Shown one piece after another: positions 12,676-20,297 of a stretch of DNA of 23,421 nucleotides. Numbering within the stretch: the first letter of the stretch is position 1; every line of letters starts with the position of its first letter. The DNA lies in NCBI GenBank assembly GCA_934548045.1, contig CAKTEM010000026.1, positions 1 through 23,421 on the forward strand, given 5' to 3'. A program made the position numbers and the translations under genes. The DNA comes from an uncultured Faecalibacterium sp. Its GTDB lineage: Bacteria > Bacillota > Clostridia > Oscillospirales > Ruminococcaceae. A model generated the notes under the pieces. It searched no databases. It was not told the DNA's origin and worked only from the letters and a program-made list of their open reading frames with translations.

Positions 12676-14166
12676 TTAACGTTTGTCCATCTTCGTGGGT
12701 ACAAAATCGGCAGTTTCCATATAGAAACGCAACATTCTTTGTCTCATTTCACCAAGCGTATCGGTGTATGCCGGGTCGTCGATGCGATTCTTCAGCTCCT
12801 GAGGGTCTTTTTCGAGGTCGTAGAGCTGGTCGCTCTCGTACAGGCGCATGATGTATTTCAGGTTGCCCATCCGGACCATGCAGCCCTTGGTATGTGCCTC
12901 GTCGCTCTCGTGCTGGGTGGAAATGCGCGGCCAGTAGGTAGACTGAGGGCCGTGTTCCGGCTCCATTGCCTGCACCTCGCCCTTGAGACGTCCGCCCTCA
13001 CAGAAGACGGCATCCCGATGCGCGCCGCCGGTCGCCAGCGTCTCGCAGAGCGATTTGCCAAACTGGATGTAATCCGGGGTCACGCCAGTCATCTCGTAGA
13101 CGGTAGCCGGCAGGTCGTTCAGCTGCACCAATGCTTTGTTGTGTCCGGTGTGGACGGTCGCACCTGCGGCCGGTTTCACGACCAGCGGCACATTCGTCAA
13201 CGGGTCTTCAAAGCTGTTCTGGCACTTTTCGGTGATGCCATAATCGCCGGTCAGGTCGCCGTGGTCGCTGAAGACGAAGACGCCGGTGTTGTCGTACTCG
13301 CCGATCTCTTTCAGCTCGTTCAACAGCAGGCCGAGCTGATGGTCGAACCGGGCGACCATACCCAGATAGACCGCACGCAGCTCATTGTACTGCTCTTCCG
13401 TCCAGTTCTGCAATCCCTGCTTGGCGCGGATGCCCTTCAGGATAGCCGCCTTTCCTTCCAGCGTCTCCAGATTCGGACGGCGCGGTGGGATCTTGCTGCG
13501 GTCGATGAGGGAATACCACGGTTCCTCGCATCCATACGGCGGATGTGGGAAGCTCAGGGTGCAATAGAGGAAGAACGGTTTTGCGTCGGGCTGTTTGCTC
13601 CGCTCGTCGAGGTAATTCAGGGCAGCATTGACACAGTTCCAGTCAAAGGTGTGATCCAATGAGTGTTCCGGGAACTTTCCGAGGTAGAACGAATACTTCC
13701 GCTCCGCGTCCTGCATCACCGGCACGATCTCCGGCTGCACATCGCCGCGCTGACCCGGATGGAACGCACTGCCCTCGACTGCACTCTTCTCGACCAGATC
13801 GGTACCATCAAAGAACTTGTCGCAGTAATCGGTCTTTTTCCAAGACGAGGGAATAAAATCGTTCCGGCCGATCCAGACGACTTCGTAGCCGTTGGCCTTC
13901 ATGGTCTTCATAATGTTGGGGTCTTCCTGCCGCATCATGAAGTGCATGGTGCGGTGGCCGAGGGTATGGGGATACAGGCCGGTCAGGAAGCTGCACCGGC
14001 TGGGAACGCAGACCGGGTTCTGGCAGTAGGCGTTCTCAAAGGTCACGCCCTCCTCTGCCAGCGCATCCAAATTCGGAGTCGATGCCGCCGGGTTTCCCAT
14101 GTGCGCCATGGAATCGCAGCGCATCTGGTCGGCGACGAACCAGAGGATATTCGGTTTGCTGCTCAT
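12676..14166 (-). CDS. Cys-type sulfatase, apparently cytoplasmic
   Basis: Type I sulfatase of 496 aa, hydrolysing a sulfate ester with a formylglycine nucleophile. The maturation motif is CVPSRCSFLTG (Cys 53 from this start), so the formylglycine is made from Cys. Metal ligands are expected in FVADQMRCD near the N-terminus and in VFSDHGD in the middle; a C-terminal subdomain with LYDLEKDPQELKN is typical. The ATG at 14166 has AAGGA upstream; an ATG at 14184 is possible but has a weaker site. Neither start gives a signal peptide. The gene lies between PTS IIC and IIA in one operon, so the substrate is probably a sulfated sugar imported by that PTS. A matching maturase is encoded at 16666-17790. 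Exact substrate unknown. Confidence 0.92.
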   Translation of the reverse strand: MSSKPNILWFVADQMRCDSMAHMGNPAASTPNLDALAEEGVTFENAYCQNPVCVPSRCSFLTGLYPHTLGHRTMHFMMRQEDPNIMKTMKANGYEVVWIGRNDFIPSSWKKTDYCDKFFDGTDLVEKSAVEGSAFHPGQRGDVQPEIVPVMQDAERKYSFYLGKFPEHSLDHTFDWNCVNAALNYLDERSKQPDAKPFFLYCTLSFPHPPYGCEEPWYSLIDRSKIPPRRPNLETLEGKAAILKGIRAKQGLQNWTEEQYNELRAVYLGMVARFDHQLGLLLNELKEIGEYDNTGVFVFSDHGDLTGDYGITEKCQNSFEDPLTNVPLVVKPAAGATVHTGHNKALVQLNDLPATVYEMTGVTPDYIQFGKSLCETLATGGAHRDAVFCEGGRLKGEVQAMEPEHGPQSTYWPRISTQHESDEAHTKGCMVRMGNLKYIMRLYESDQLYDLEKDPQELKNRIDDPAYTDTLGEMRQRMLRFYMETADFVPTKMDKR

Positions 14167-14227
14167 GAGAATCACATCCTTCATTTGCTTCTTATCAGCT
14201 CAAAAACAGGGGTCATTTCTAATTATA

Positions 14228-15514
14228 TCAGGCGTTCTTCTCTTCTTCCAGAGCCTGCTTGTCGACCATGCGGAAGAACGGGAAGTAGATGGCGAACTGG
14301 AGAGCGACCAGAACGACCTGCCAGATCGCGGCACGCCAGCCGCCAGCGAGGAAGCCAGCCAGAACAACAGGGGTACCGGTGGACAGCTGGATGCCGTTCA
14401 GGTAGGGCAGAACGCCGATGCTGGTCATCAGATAAGAGGACAGGAAGCAGCACAGAGGGCTGAGGATCATGGGGATGAGCATCACGACATTCAAGACCAG
14501 CGGAACACCGAAGACCAGCGGCTCGGAGATGGAGCAGAGGGCCGGCAGGATAGCGATCTTGCCGAGGGTCTTATAACGCTCGCTCTTTGCGAAGAAGAAC
14601 ATGCAGACAGCCAGACCGATGATACCACCGGAACCGCCCAGCTGTGCGAAGGTGAACCACCAGGTGTTGGTCAGCATGTTGGGCAGGGGCTGGCCTGCGG
14701 CCATCGCCTCGAGGTTTTCCAGAGCCGGTGCCATGTAGAGCATGGACAGGAAGGACATGGTGACCATGCCGCCGTGGATGCCGAAGAACCACAGGATGTT
14801 GCAGAAGAGCAGCAGGATGACAAAGGTGACAGGGCTGTTGGTCAGGCTGCTCAGAGGAGTCTTCAGCAGGCCGTAGATCAGGCCGCTCAGGGTTCCGAAG
14901 CTGGTGAGAGCGCAGAGCTGACGGATGGCTGCGAAAACGGCAGTGATGCAGACCGCCGGGATAATTGCGGAGAAGCCATTGGAGATCTGGGGAGGCACAC
15001 CGTCGGGCATCTTGATGACGATGTGGTTCTTGACGAAGATGTTGTAGATGAACGGCACGATGCAGCCGATGATCATCGCGGTGAACAGGCCGGGTGCGCC
15101 AAAGTAGGTGGTGGAGATGGCTGCTGCAATGGTGACCTCATCCTTGGAGACACCCAGAGGGATGGTGAGCAGGAAGACCATCAGGGAGATGATACCGACC
15201 AGAATGGCCTGATCCTTGCACTCGAGCTGCTTTGCCATCGAATGACCGATGCTGAACACAGCGTAGACGGCCATCATGTTGGTGGTGTAAGCGGAAATGT
15301 AGGCCACGATGGGCTTCAGACCGATCGCGGTGATGAGATTCTGATAGGCTTCAATATTCAGACCGGACAGCAGAGATGCGATGGCACCCACCATGATGAT
15401 GGGCAGCAGGGCGGAGAAACCGCCGCTGATCGCTTTCAGAACTTTGTTCTGGGAGAGCTTGTTGGCGAATGGGATCAGAGTCTTTTCCATCGCCGCTTGA
15501 AATTTTTCCAGCAT
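14228..15514 (-). CDS. PTS lactose/cellobiose-family EIIC permease
   Basis: 428-aa membrane protein with about ten hydrophobic segments. Family signs include the opening MLEKFQAAMEKTLIPFANKL, the FFGIHGG loop and ISEPLVFGVPLVLN, corresponding to the NEP-like loop of CelB/LacE permeases. It brings the sugar in while EIIB phosphorylates it. ATG 15514 follows GAGG at 8 nt. It is the first gene of the operon with the sulfatase, IIA and IIB, read from the promoter at 15594-15622. Confidence 0.92.
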   Translation of the reverse strand: MLEKFQAAMEKTLIPFANKLSQNKVLKAISGGFSALLPIIMVGAIASLLSGLNIEAYQNLITAIGLKPIVAYISAYTTNMMAVYAVFSIGHSMAKQLECKDQAILVGIISLMVFLLTIPLGVSKDEVTIAAAISTTYFGAPGLFTAMIIGCIVPFIYNIFVKNHIVIKMPDGVPPQISNGFSAIIPAVCITAVFAAIRQLCALTSFGTLSGLIYGLLKTPLSSLTNSPVTFVILLLFCNILWFFGIHGGMVTMSFLSMLYMAPALENLEAMAAGQPLPNMLTNTWWFTFAQLGGSGGIIGLAVCMFFFAKSERYKTLGKIAILPALCSISEPLVFGVPLVLNVVMLIPMILSPLCCFLSSYLMTSIGVLPYLNGIQLSTGTPVVLAGFLAGGWRAAIWQVVLVALQFAIYFPFFRMVDKQALEEEKNA

Positions 15515-15593
15515 TGCTTTATCCTCACTTCATGACAATTCAACGATGTTTTTCGCCTCTGCTGCGCGCCATGCAGTGGCTTTCTGCATTTTC

Positions 15594-15622
15594 ACTATAA
15601 CACCGCTTGGAAAAATTTTCAA
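15594..15622 (-). promoter_or_regulatory. Promoter and overlapping operator of the PTS-sulfatase operon
   Basis: On the minus strand there is TTGAAA (15617-15622), 17 nt, TATAGT (15594-15599) with an extended TG. The near-palindrome TTGGAAAAATTTTCAA (15607-15622) covers the -35 and resembles the palindrome in front of rpiR. A further GGAAAAAGATTCATTTTC sits upstream at 15632-15649. Confidence 0.7.
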
Positions 15623-15765
15623 CGTCATTTTGGAAAAAGATTCATTTTCAGCAAAGATTCTAAATTCGGGAGATTTTCCTTGTGAAAAACGCCAAAAAGA
15701 TGGACACAACACGAAAAACTTGTGAAAAAGGCTCAAATAGCCTCTTTTTCCAGTCCGGAAACTTC

Positions 15766-15821
15766 TTGCTTTTCCCTGCCGGATGCGGTATCATAAAAGA
15801 AAGATTTGGAAAATTTTCCAG
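15766..15821 (+). promoter_or_regulatory. Promoter and palindromic operator of rpiR-anSME
   Basis: TTGCTT (15766-15771), 17 nt, TATCAT (15789-15794). The perfect palindrome TGGAAAATTTTCCA occupies 15807-15820, just past the expected start of transcription, where a bound repressor would block elongation. A second possible -10 (TATAAA at 15850) lacks a partner. A hairpin with A/T flanks (about 15724-15749) separates this promoter from the divergent one. Confidence 0.55.
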
Positions 15822-15876
15822 TTTGCCTTTCCGGCGAATGGAATCCACTATAAATAAGACAAATCGGAGGAATTTT

Positions 15877-16653
15877 ATGAATCCCATTGCCTTGCTCCAC
15901 AGCAAATACGACACCCTGACAAACTCCGAACAGAAGCTTGCGGATTATATCATCGCGAACCCTCGCTGTATGCTGGAAGGCCGGATGAGCCAGCTGTCCA
16001 AAAATGCCGGTTCTTCCAACGCGGCCCTTGCCCGTCTGTGCCAGAAGCTCGGCTACGACGGCTTTTCGGAGTTCCGCTTTTCCATGAACAGCTATCTGCT
16101 CTCGCAGGGCGGCAATCACGAAAACGCCGGTCAGCAGGAAGACCCCATCGAGAACATTCTGGACGCCTACACCCGTTACATCAAGATGCTTCCGAACTAT
16201 GTTCCCCGGGAGCAGCTGCAGGAAGCCGCGAAGAAGATCTGCTCTGCCCGGCGCATCTGCATCTGGGGCTTCAACCGGACGTTCCAGTCTGCCTGTCAGC
16301 TGTCCAACCGCCTGAGCCGGCTGGGTATCTTCAACAAGTGCAGTGACGACTGGATCGTGATGACTGACGACGCCGAAGTGTTGGGCAAAGACGACCTCTG
16401 CATCGTCCTTTCGATGGCTGGCCGCGGTTTCAATGGCCGGGAGAATATTGTGGATAACCTGAAAGAACACGGCTGCCCTCTGCTGCTCATCACGATGAAC
16501 AACAAGATGCACCTCGCCCAGTGCGCAGACCAGATCTTACTGCTGCCCCGTGTCATGGACGACAGCCAGAACAACTTCTTTGAAGATCAGATCATCGTCT
16601 ATGTCATGCTGGAACTTCTGCTCTACGAAGTCGCAAGCCTGCGCGTCAGCTGA
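15877..16653 (+). CDS. RpiR-family transcriptional regulator (HTH + SIS)
   Basis: 258 aa. Residues 1-80 form the RpiR helix-turn-helix domain (LTNSEQKLADYIIANP, then SNAALARLCQKLGYDGFSEF). Residues 105-250 are a SIS sugar-phosphate-binding domain (ICIWGFNRTF, DDLCIVLSMAGRG, PLLLITMN). Members usually repress or activate sugar catabolism in response to a phosphosugar. ATG 15877 follows GGAGG by 6 nt; longer frames cross the promoter and operator. It is co-transcribed with the anSME (12-nt gap) and divergent from the PTS-sulfatase operon, so it most likely controls both. Confidence 0.93.
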   Translation: MNPIALLHSKYDTLTNSEQKLADYIIANPRCMLEGRMSQLSKNAGSSNAALARLCQKLGYDGFSEFRFSMNSYLLSQGGNHENAGQQEDPIENILDAYTRYIKMLPNYVPREQLQEAAKKICSARRICIWGFNRTFQSACQLSNRLSRLGIFNKCSDDWIVMTDDAEVLGKDDLCIVLSMAGRGFNGRENIVDNLKEHGCPLLLITMNNKMHLAQCADQILLLPRVMDDSQNNFFEDQIIVYVMLELLLYEVASLRVS

Positions 16654-16665
16654 GGGAGAACCGCA

Positions 16666-17790
16666 ATGAAGAATCTGAACTTCCTGATAAAACCGGCCTC
16701 CGGGCTTTGCAACATGCGGTGCCGCTACTGCTTCTACGAGGACGAAGCCGCTAACCGCTCCGAGGCCAGTGCAGGCCGGATGACGGCGGCGACGGCAGAC
16801 AAACTCATTGAGGACGCTTTCACCGCGCTGGAACCGCGCGGCATGGTGACCTTTGCCTTTCAGGGCGGTGAGCCGACCTTGGCCGGGCTGGATTACTTCC
16901 GGCATTTCGTCGCGAAAGTCTCTCAGTGCAACACCAAACGGGTGCAGGTCAATTATGCCATCCAGACCAACGGCCTCGCCATCAATGAGGATTGGGCGGA
17001 TTTTCTGGCACGGAACCGGTTTCTGGTCGGCGTCAGCATCGACGGCACCAAGGCTATCCACGAGGAGCTGCGCCCGGACACCGCCGGGAAATCGACTTGG
17101 ACACGGGTGACGAAAGCTTTCGCGCTTCTACAGAAAAAGCGAGTGGACACAAATATCCTCTGTGTCGTCACTCGCCCTTGTGCAAAAAGTCCGATCAAGG
17201 TCTATCATGCCCTCCAGAAACTCGGTGGGCAGTACCTGCAATTCATCCCCTGCCTCGACCCACTGGGTGCGGAACGGGGCAGCATGGCCTACTCACTGAC
17301 GCCGGAACTCTACGCAGGGTTCCTTTGCGGTCTGTTTGATGAATGGTATCTTGACTGGAAAAACGGACGCTATACCAGCATCCGTTTGTTTGATGATTAT
17401 GTCCATCTTGCGATGGGGATGCCTGCCGGAACCTGTGCCACCAGCGGAAGCTGCGGCGCGTATCTCGTTGTGGAGGGCGACGGCACCCTTTACCCCTGCG
17501 ATTTCTACTGTCTCGACGAGTGGAAGCTCGGGAAAGTCGGCGAGCAGCCGCTCGAACAGTTCCTCAAGGGGGAAAAGGAGCGCGAATTTCTCGCACAGGG
17601 AGAACAGCACCCGGCAGAATGTACCGCATGTGCCTGCCGCAGCCTCTGTTTTGGCGGCTGCAAACGGGATTGGTATACCGATGATACCGGTACCCACAAT
17701 TATTTCTGCCCGGCGTTCCGCAAATTCTTCTCCCACGCAGGAGTCCGGCTTGCGGAAATTGCGCGGCTTGAATCCTCCACGCGGCGTTAA
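16666..17790 (+). CDS. Anaerobic sulfatase-maturating enzyme (radical SAM, SPASM)
   Basis: 374 aa. Converts the motif Cys (or Ser) of a type I sulfatase into formylglycine without oxygen. The radical SAM cluster is CNMRCRYC (Cys 15, 19, 22). FQGGEPTLAG and the SIDGTKAIHEELRPD segment are typical of anSMEs. Two auxiliary clusters are supported by the C-terminal Cys set: CGAYLVVEGDGTLYPCDFYC, then CTACACRSLCFGGC and a last Cys in YFCPAF. ATG 16666 has GAGGGAG upstream and lies 12 nt after rpiR. The nearby sulfatase with its CVPSR site is the obvious client. The gene ends by overlapping the convergent DUF6514 gene by 4 bp. Confidence 0.95.
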   Translation: MKNLNFLIKPASGLCNMRCRYCFYEDEAANRSEASAGRMTAATADKLIEDAFTALEPRGMVTFAFQGGEPTLAGLDYFRHFVAKVSQCNTKRVQVNYAIQTNGLAINEDWADFLARNRFLVGVSIDGTKAIHEELRPDTAGKSTWTRVTKAFALLQKKRVDTNILCVVTRPCAKSPIKVYHALQKLGGQYLQFIPCLDPLGAERGSMAYSLTPELYAGFLCGLFDEWYLDWKNGRYTSIRLFDDYVHLAMGMPAGTCATSGSCGAYLVVEGDGTLYPCDFYCLDEWKLGKVGEQPLEQFLKGEKEREFLAQGEQHPAECTACACRSLCFGGCKRDWYTDDTGTHNYFCPAFRKFFSHAGVRLAEIARLESSTRR

Positions 17791-18029
17791 CCGCAGAGGG
17801 AATCTTCCACTACATCAAATAAGTGTTTGGGATGTAGCTGGTAACGGGTGCAAAGAGCCGCAAGCTCATGCACCCGTTTCTGGTCTACTGATACATCCGA
17901 GATCGAGAAAAGGGGCTGCCATCGACCGCGCGAATGCCGGAAGGCCGCAATGCCGAACGATGTGTAATCACCGATTTCCTGTGTCCGCAATTTTTCCTGA
18001 ATACAACGATAATAATACACAAACTCCAC
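17787..18029 (-). CDS. DUF6514-like small protein
   Basis: 80 aa, function unknown. The sequence YYYRCIQEK, then YTSFGIAAF, ISDVSVDQKRVHELAALC and LHPKHLFDVVEDSL fits the short DUF6514-type proteins of gut Clostridia, which I recognise by their ISDVSTD and HLYDVVEDFL ending. The frame starts at GTG 18029; another GTG three codons later has GGTGG closer to ideal spacing and may be the real start. The stop overlaps the end of the convergent anSME gene. No clear promoter was found. The coding call rests on family resemblance. Confidence 0.65.
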   Translation of the reverse strand: MEFVYYYRCIQEKLRTQEIGDYTSFGIAAFRHSRGRWQPLFSISDVSVDQKRVHELAALCTRYQLHPKHLFDVVEDSLCG

Positions 18030-18106
18030 CTGCCTTTTACAGAATCTTTACTTCAAATGCCCTGCCGCATAAATATCCCTCTATGCAGTAGGATTCTTAC
18101 GACACT

Positions 18107-18142
18107 TTCCGACGAAAAATAGCAGATGTTCCGACAAAAAAT
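18107..18142. promoter_or_regulatory. Direct repeat, two TTCCGACRAAAAAT boxes 22 bp apart
   Basis: TTCCGACGAAAAAT at 18107-18120 and TTCCGACAAAAAAT at 18129-18142: 13 of 14 bases identical, 22 bp apart (two helical turns). They lie directly upstream of the -35 at 18147 and between the divergent DUF6514 and XRE genes. They look like paired binding sites for a regulator. Confidence 0.5.
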
Positions 18143-18146
18143 TCTA

Positions 18147-18175
18147 TTGACAGAACGGCTCAATCTGCGTATTCT
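18147..18175 (+). promoter_or_regulatory. Promoter of the XRE regulator gene
   Basis: TTGACA (18147-18152), 17-nt spacer, TATTCT (18170-18175). The leader of about 170 nt has two strong hairpins: TTGGCGGT...ACCGCCAA (18249-18273) and GGTGGCGC-atttt-GCGCCGCC (18287-18307). Neither has a proper T run, so they are not obvious terminators. Confidence 0.65.
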
Positions 18176-18355
18176 TTTATCGAATCGTTTGTTAGGACAT
18201 GTTATATCACAACCGCATATTCAAAGTACACAACCAAACTTAGAAAAATTGGCGGTGCAATCTGTACCGCCAACTATTTTCACCCTGGTGGCGCATTTTG
18301 CGCCGCCAAAACCTGAGGATGCGGCGGATAAAATTGTTATAAAGGGAGATGGAGT

Positions 18356-19009
18356 ATGCCTGATTATCGAAAACGAATTGCAGAAGCGATCACCTTTGCA
18401 CGGGAATCGGTCGGTGTATCCCAGCGCGAGCTTGCAGACCGGATCGGGCGCGACAAACGCACCCTGCAAAAATGGGAAAAAGGCGAGATGAAAATTTCGC
18501 TCGAAGATTTTGTGCGCATTTTCGAGGCTCTGCGCCTGTCGGTCGAACCCTATTCCAAGTGGATACGGCACCCGGACTTATTTCCACGCGGCATGGAGGA
18601 TATCAACGACTTTGATACCAACCAGAAGCGCGCCGCTCTGGTCGCCTTTTACGGACGGCAGGCGTCACCGCTGGAAGTCGAGCAGGATTATTACATCCTC
18701 TTCGGCGACCACGGCAGCAACTACTACGGTATCCGTCAGCAGCAGCTTGCAAATTTACAGACGCCGCTGCGCGACCGTAAGCGCATCTGCCGCCAGATCA
18801 TCGACAACTACAACGAGGCCGTCGAGGCAAAGACCCTGACCGATCCGGACGCACCTCAGCCGAACATGGGCATCCTTCTCGCCTGCTATGAGGCCAGCGT
18901 CGAGAGCATCCGTCAGGGTGAGAACCGCTATTCCATCGGCGATATCGGCGAGCAGGATGCTACGACAGAAAAAGAGAAAGATAAAAATATAGACTGGCTC
19001 TTCCGGTAA
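18356..19009 (+). CDS. XRE-family helix-turn-helix protein
   Basis: 217 aa. Residues 5-65 are a Cro/C1-type HTH domain (SVGVSQRELADRIGRDKR, then TLQKWEKGEMKISLEDFVRIFEAL, written in two parts). The remaining 150 residues have no domain that I recognise; they include FYGRQASPLEVEQDYYILFG and a charged tail. It is probably a DNA-binding regulator. ATG 18356 has AAAGGGAG upstream. The paired direct repeats at 18107-18142 are candidate binding sites. A hairpin repeat begins 5 bp after the stop. Confidence 0.75.
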   Translation: MPDYRKRIAEAITFARESVGVSQRELADRIGRDKRTLQKWEKGEMKISLEDFVRIFEALRLSVEPYSKWIRHPDLFPRGMEDINDFDTNQKRAALVAFYGRQASPLEVEQDYYILFGDHGSNYYGIRQQQLANLQTPLRDRKRICRQIIDNYNEAVEAKTLTDPDAPQPNMGILLACYEASVESIRQGENRYSIGDIGEQDATTEKEKDKNIDWLFR

Positions 19010-19013
19010 AAAT

Positions 19014-19067
19014 ACCCTCCGGACAGGTTTTCAACAGTTGACTTGTAAAGCGTTGAAAATGTCCGGA
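19014..19067. repeat. Hairpin repeat, copy 1 (left of the Rpn-type gene)
   Basis: TCCGGACA (19018-19025) and TTTTCAAC (19028-19035) pair with GTTGAAAA (19052-19059) and TGTCCGGA (19060-19067) around a 16-nt loop. The core matches copy 2 at 20151-20208 in the same orientation, with few mismatches. Confidence 0.75.
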
Positions 19068-19101
19068 AAGCATTTGGTGTCATCTTTTCCTCTGTGGCCG
19101 C

Positions 19102-19130
19102 TTGATAACCACAAGAATTTATGATACTAT
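19102..19130 (+). promoter_or_regulatory. Possible promoter of the Rpn-type gene
   Basis: TTGATA (19102-19107), 17 nt, TACTAT (19125-19130), about 50 bp before the TTG start. Confidence 0.4.
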
Positions 19131-19180
19131 GATGATAATAGGATGTTTCTAACTCTCATGCAAGAAAGAGGTGAACACCA

Positions 19181-20143
19181 TTGGGATTCGCGGATACTGT
19201 GACAAAAGCTTACATGAAAGACAATTTTGTGTTTGCGGATGCGTTCAATTATTTGATCTACGGCGGCGAAGCAGTCGTAGACCCTGAACAGCTGCAAGAA
19301 CTGGACACGACTGAGATCACACTGCCGTTCGGTTCACCAGATGAAGATGGAAAGCAGCCGGAGGAAGCGGTTCAAAAATACCGTGATGTGCTGAAATCGG
19401 CAATCATCAAACAGGACGATGAAGCGGCATATATTTTGCTGGGCATCGAGAACCAGACGGATATCCACTATGCAATGCCAGTCCGAAACATCATCTACGA
19501 TGCCCTTCAGTATGGCAAGCAAGTAGCCGATATCGCGGCAAAGCATCGTGCGAGTGATGGCGATTCAAAAAGGCATAGCCGTGGTGAGTATCTTTCTGGA
19601 TTCTACAAAGACGACAAAATCACGCCTGTTATCACGCTGGTGCTTCACTTTGGCGCAAACGAATGGGATGGGCCGTTGTCGCTCCATGAGATGATGGCCG
19701 TTAAAAATAAGAATCTTCTGAACTTTGTACAGGACTATCAGATCCATTTGATCGACCCTGCAAAGCTGAGTGCGGAAGATTTGGAGCTTTTTTCGTCAAG
19801 CCTGCGAGAAGTTATCGGCTACATCAAGTATTCCAAAGATAAGAACCGCCTATCTGAATTTTTGAAAGACAATCCGCGGATGCTCATGGAAGCAAATGCG
19901 GCAAGAGTTATCAAAGCAGTTACGAATACACCGCTGGACATTCCAGAAGACGCGGAGGTGATCGACGTGTGCAAAGCGGTTGAAGAAATGATGAATGAAA
20001 GTGAAGAGCGCGGCGAACTCAAGATGCTTGTACAGCTTGTTCGAGATGGCGACCTGAAACTTGAACGTGCTGCTGAAAAAGCTAAAATGACCGTTGCACA
20101 GTTTGAAAAAGCAATGGCTGAAATTCCACTGCAAGCTCTTTAA
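19181..20143 (+). CDS. Rpn-family recombination-promoting nuclease/putative transposase
   Basis: 320 aa. The layout MGFADTVTKAYMKDNFVFADAFNYL (in part), ALPFG-like LPFGSPD, YILLGIENQTDIHYAMP and SGFYKDDKITPVITLVLHFG matches the Rpn (YhgA-like, PD-(D/E)XK) proteins common in gut Clostridia. The IENQ strand is the likely nuclease core. The C-terminal part (about 255-320) is helical, ending in a short HTH-like segment (DGDLKLERAAEKAKMTVAQF). The start is TTG 19181 with AGAGGTG upstream. Relatives raise RecA-independent recombination in E. coli; the natural role is unclear. It is bracketed by two copies of a hairpin repeat. Confidence 0.75.
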   Translation: MGFADTVTKAYMKDNFVFADAFNYLIYGGEAVVDPEQLQELDTTEITLPFGSPDEDGKQPEEAVQKYRDVLKSAIIKQDDEAAYILLGIENQTDIHYAMPVRNIIYDALQYGKQVADIAAKHRASDGDSKRHSRGEYLSGFYKDDKITPVITLVLHFGANEWDGPLSLHEMMAVKNKNLLNFVQDYQIHLIDPAKLSAEDLELFSSSLREVIGYIKYSKDKNRLSEFLKDNPRMLMEANAARVIKAVTNTPLDIPEDAEVIDVCKAVEEMMNESEERGELKMLVQLVRDGDLKLERAAEKAKMTVAQFEKAMAEIPLQAL

Positions 20144-20150
20144 AAAACAA

Positions 20151-20208
20151 ACCCTCCGGCTGGTTTTCAACAGTCGGCTTGTAAAGCGTTGAAAATCGGA
20201 CAGAGGGT
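20151..20208. repeat. Hairpin repeat, copy 2 (right of the Rpn-type gene)
   Basis: ACCCTC (20151-20156) pairs with GAGGGT (20203-20208), and TTTTCAAC (20164-20171) pairs with GTTGAAAA (20188-20195). It shares the core GGTTTTCAACAGT...CTTGTAAAGCGTTGAAAAT with copy 1. Copy 1 lacks the outer GAGGGT arm, so copy 2 is the more complete one. Confidence 0.75.
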
Positions 20209-20229
20209 ATCTTCATCTTGGATTTCACA

Positions 20230-20267
20230 CTAAAGCCCCCGATTCTTTGCAGAGCCGGGGGCTTTAG
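20230..20267. terminator. Bidirectional hairpin between the Rpn-type gene and bioY
   Basis: CTAAAGCCCCCG (20230-20241) pairs perfectly with CGGGGGCTTTAG (20256-20267). The T runs are short, so strength is uncertain. It sits between two convergent genes. Confidence 0.6.
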
Positions 20268-20297
20268 CGCGTTTATGATGTTATAAAAAGGAGAAAA

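Noticed and set aside
19014..20208. Repeats around the Rpn-type gene as a CRISPR array
   Set aside because: Only two copies more than 1 kb apart with a coding gene between; no spacer-length periodicity and no cas genes.
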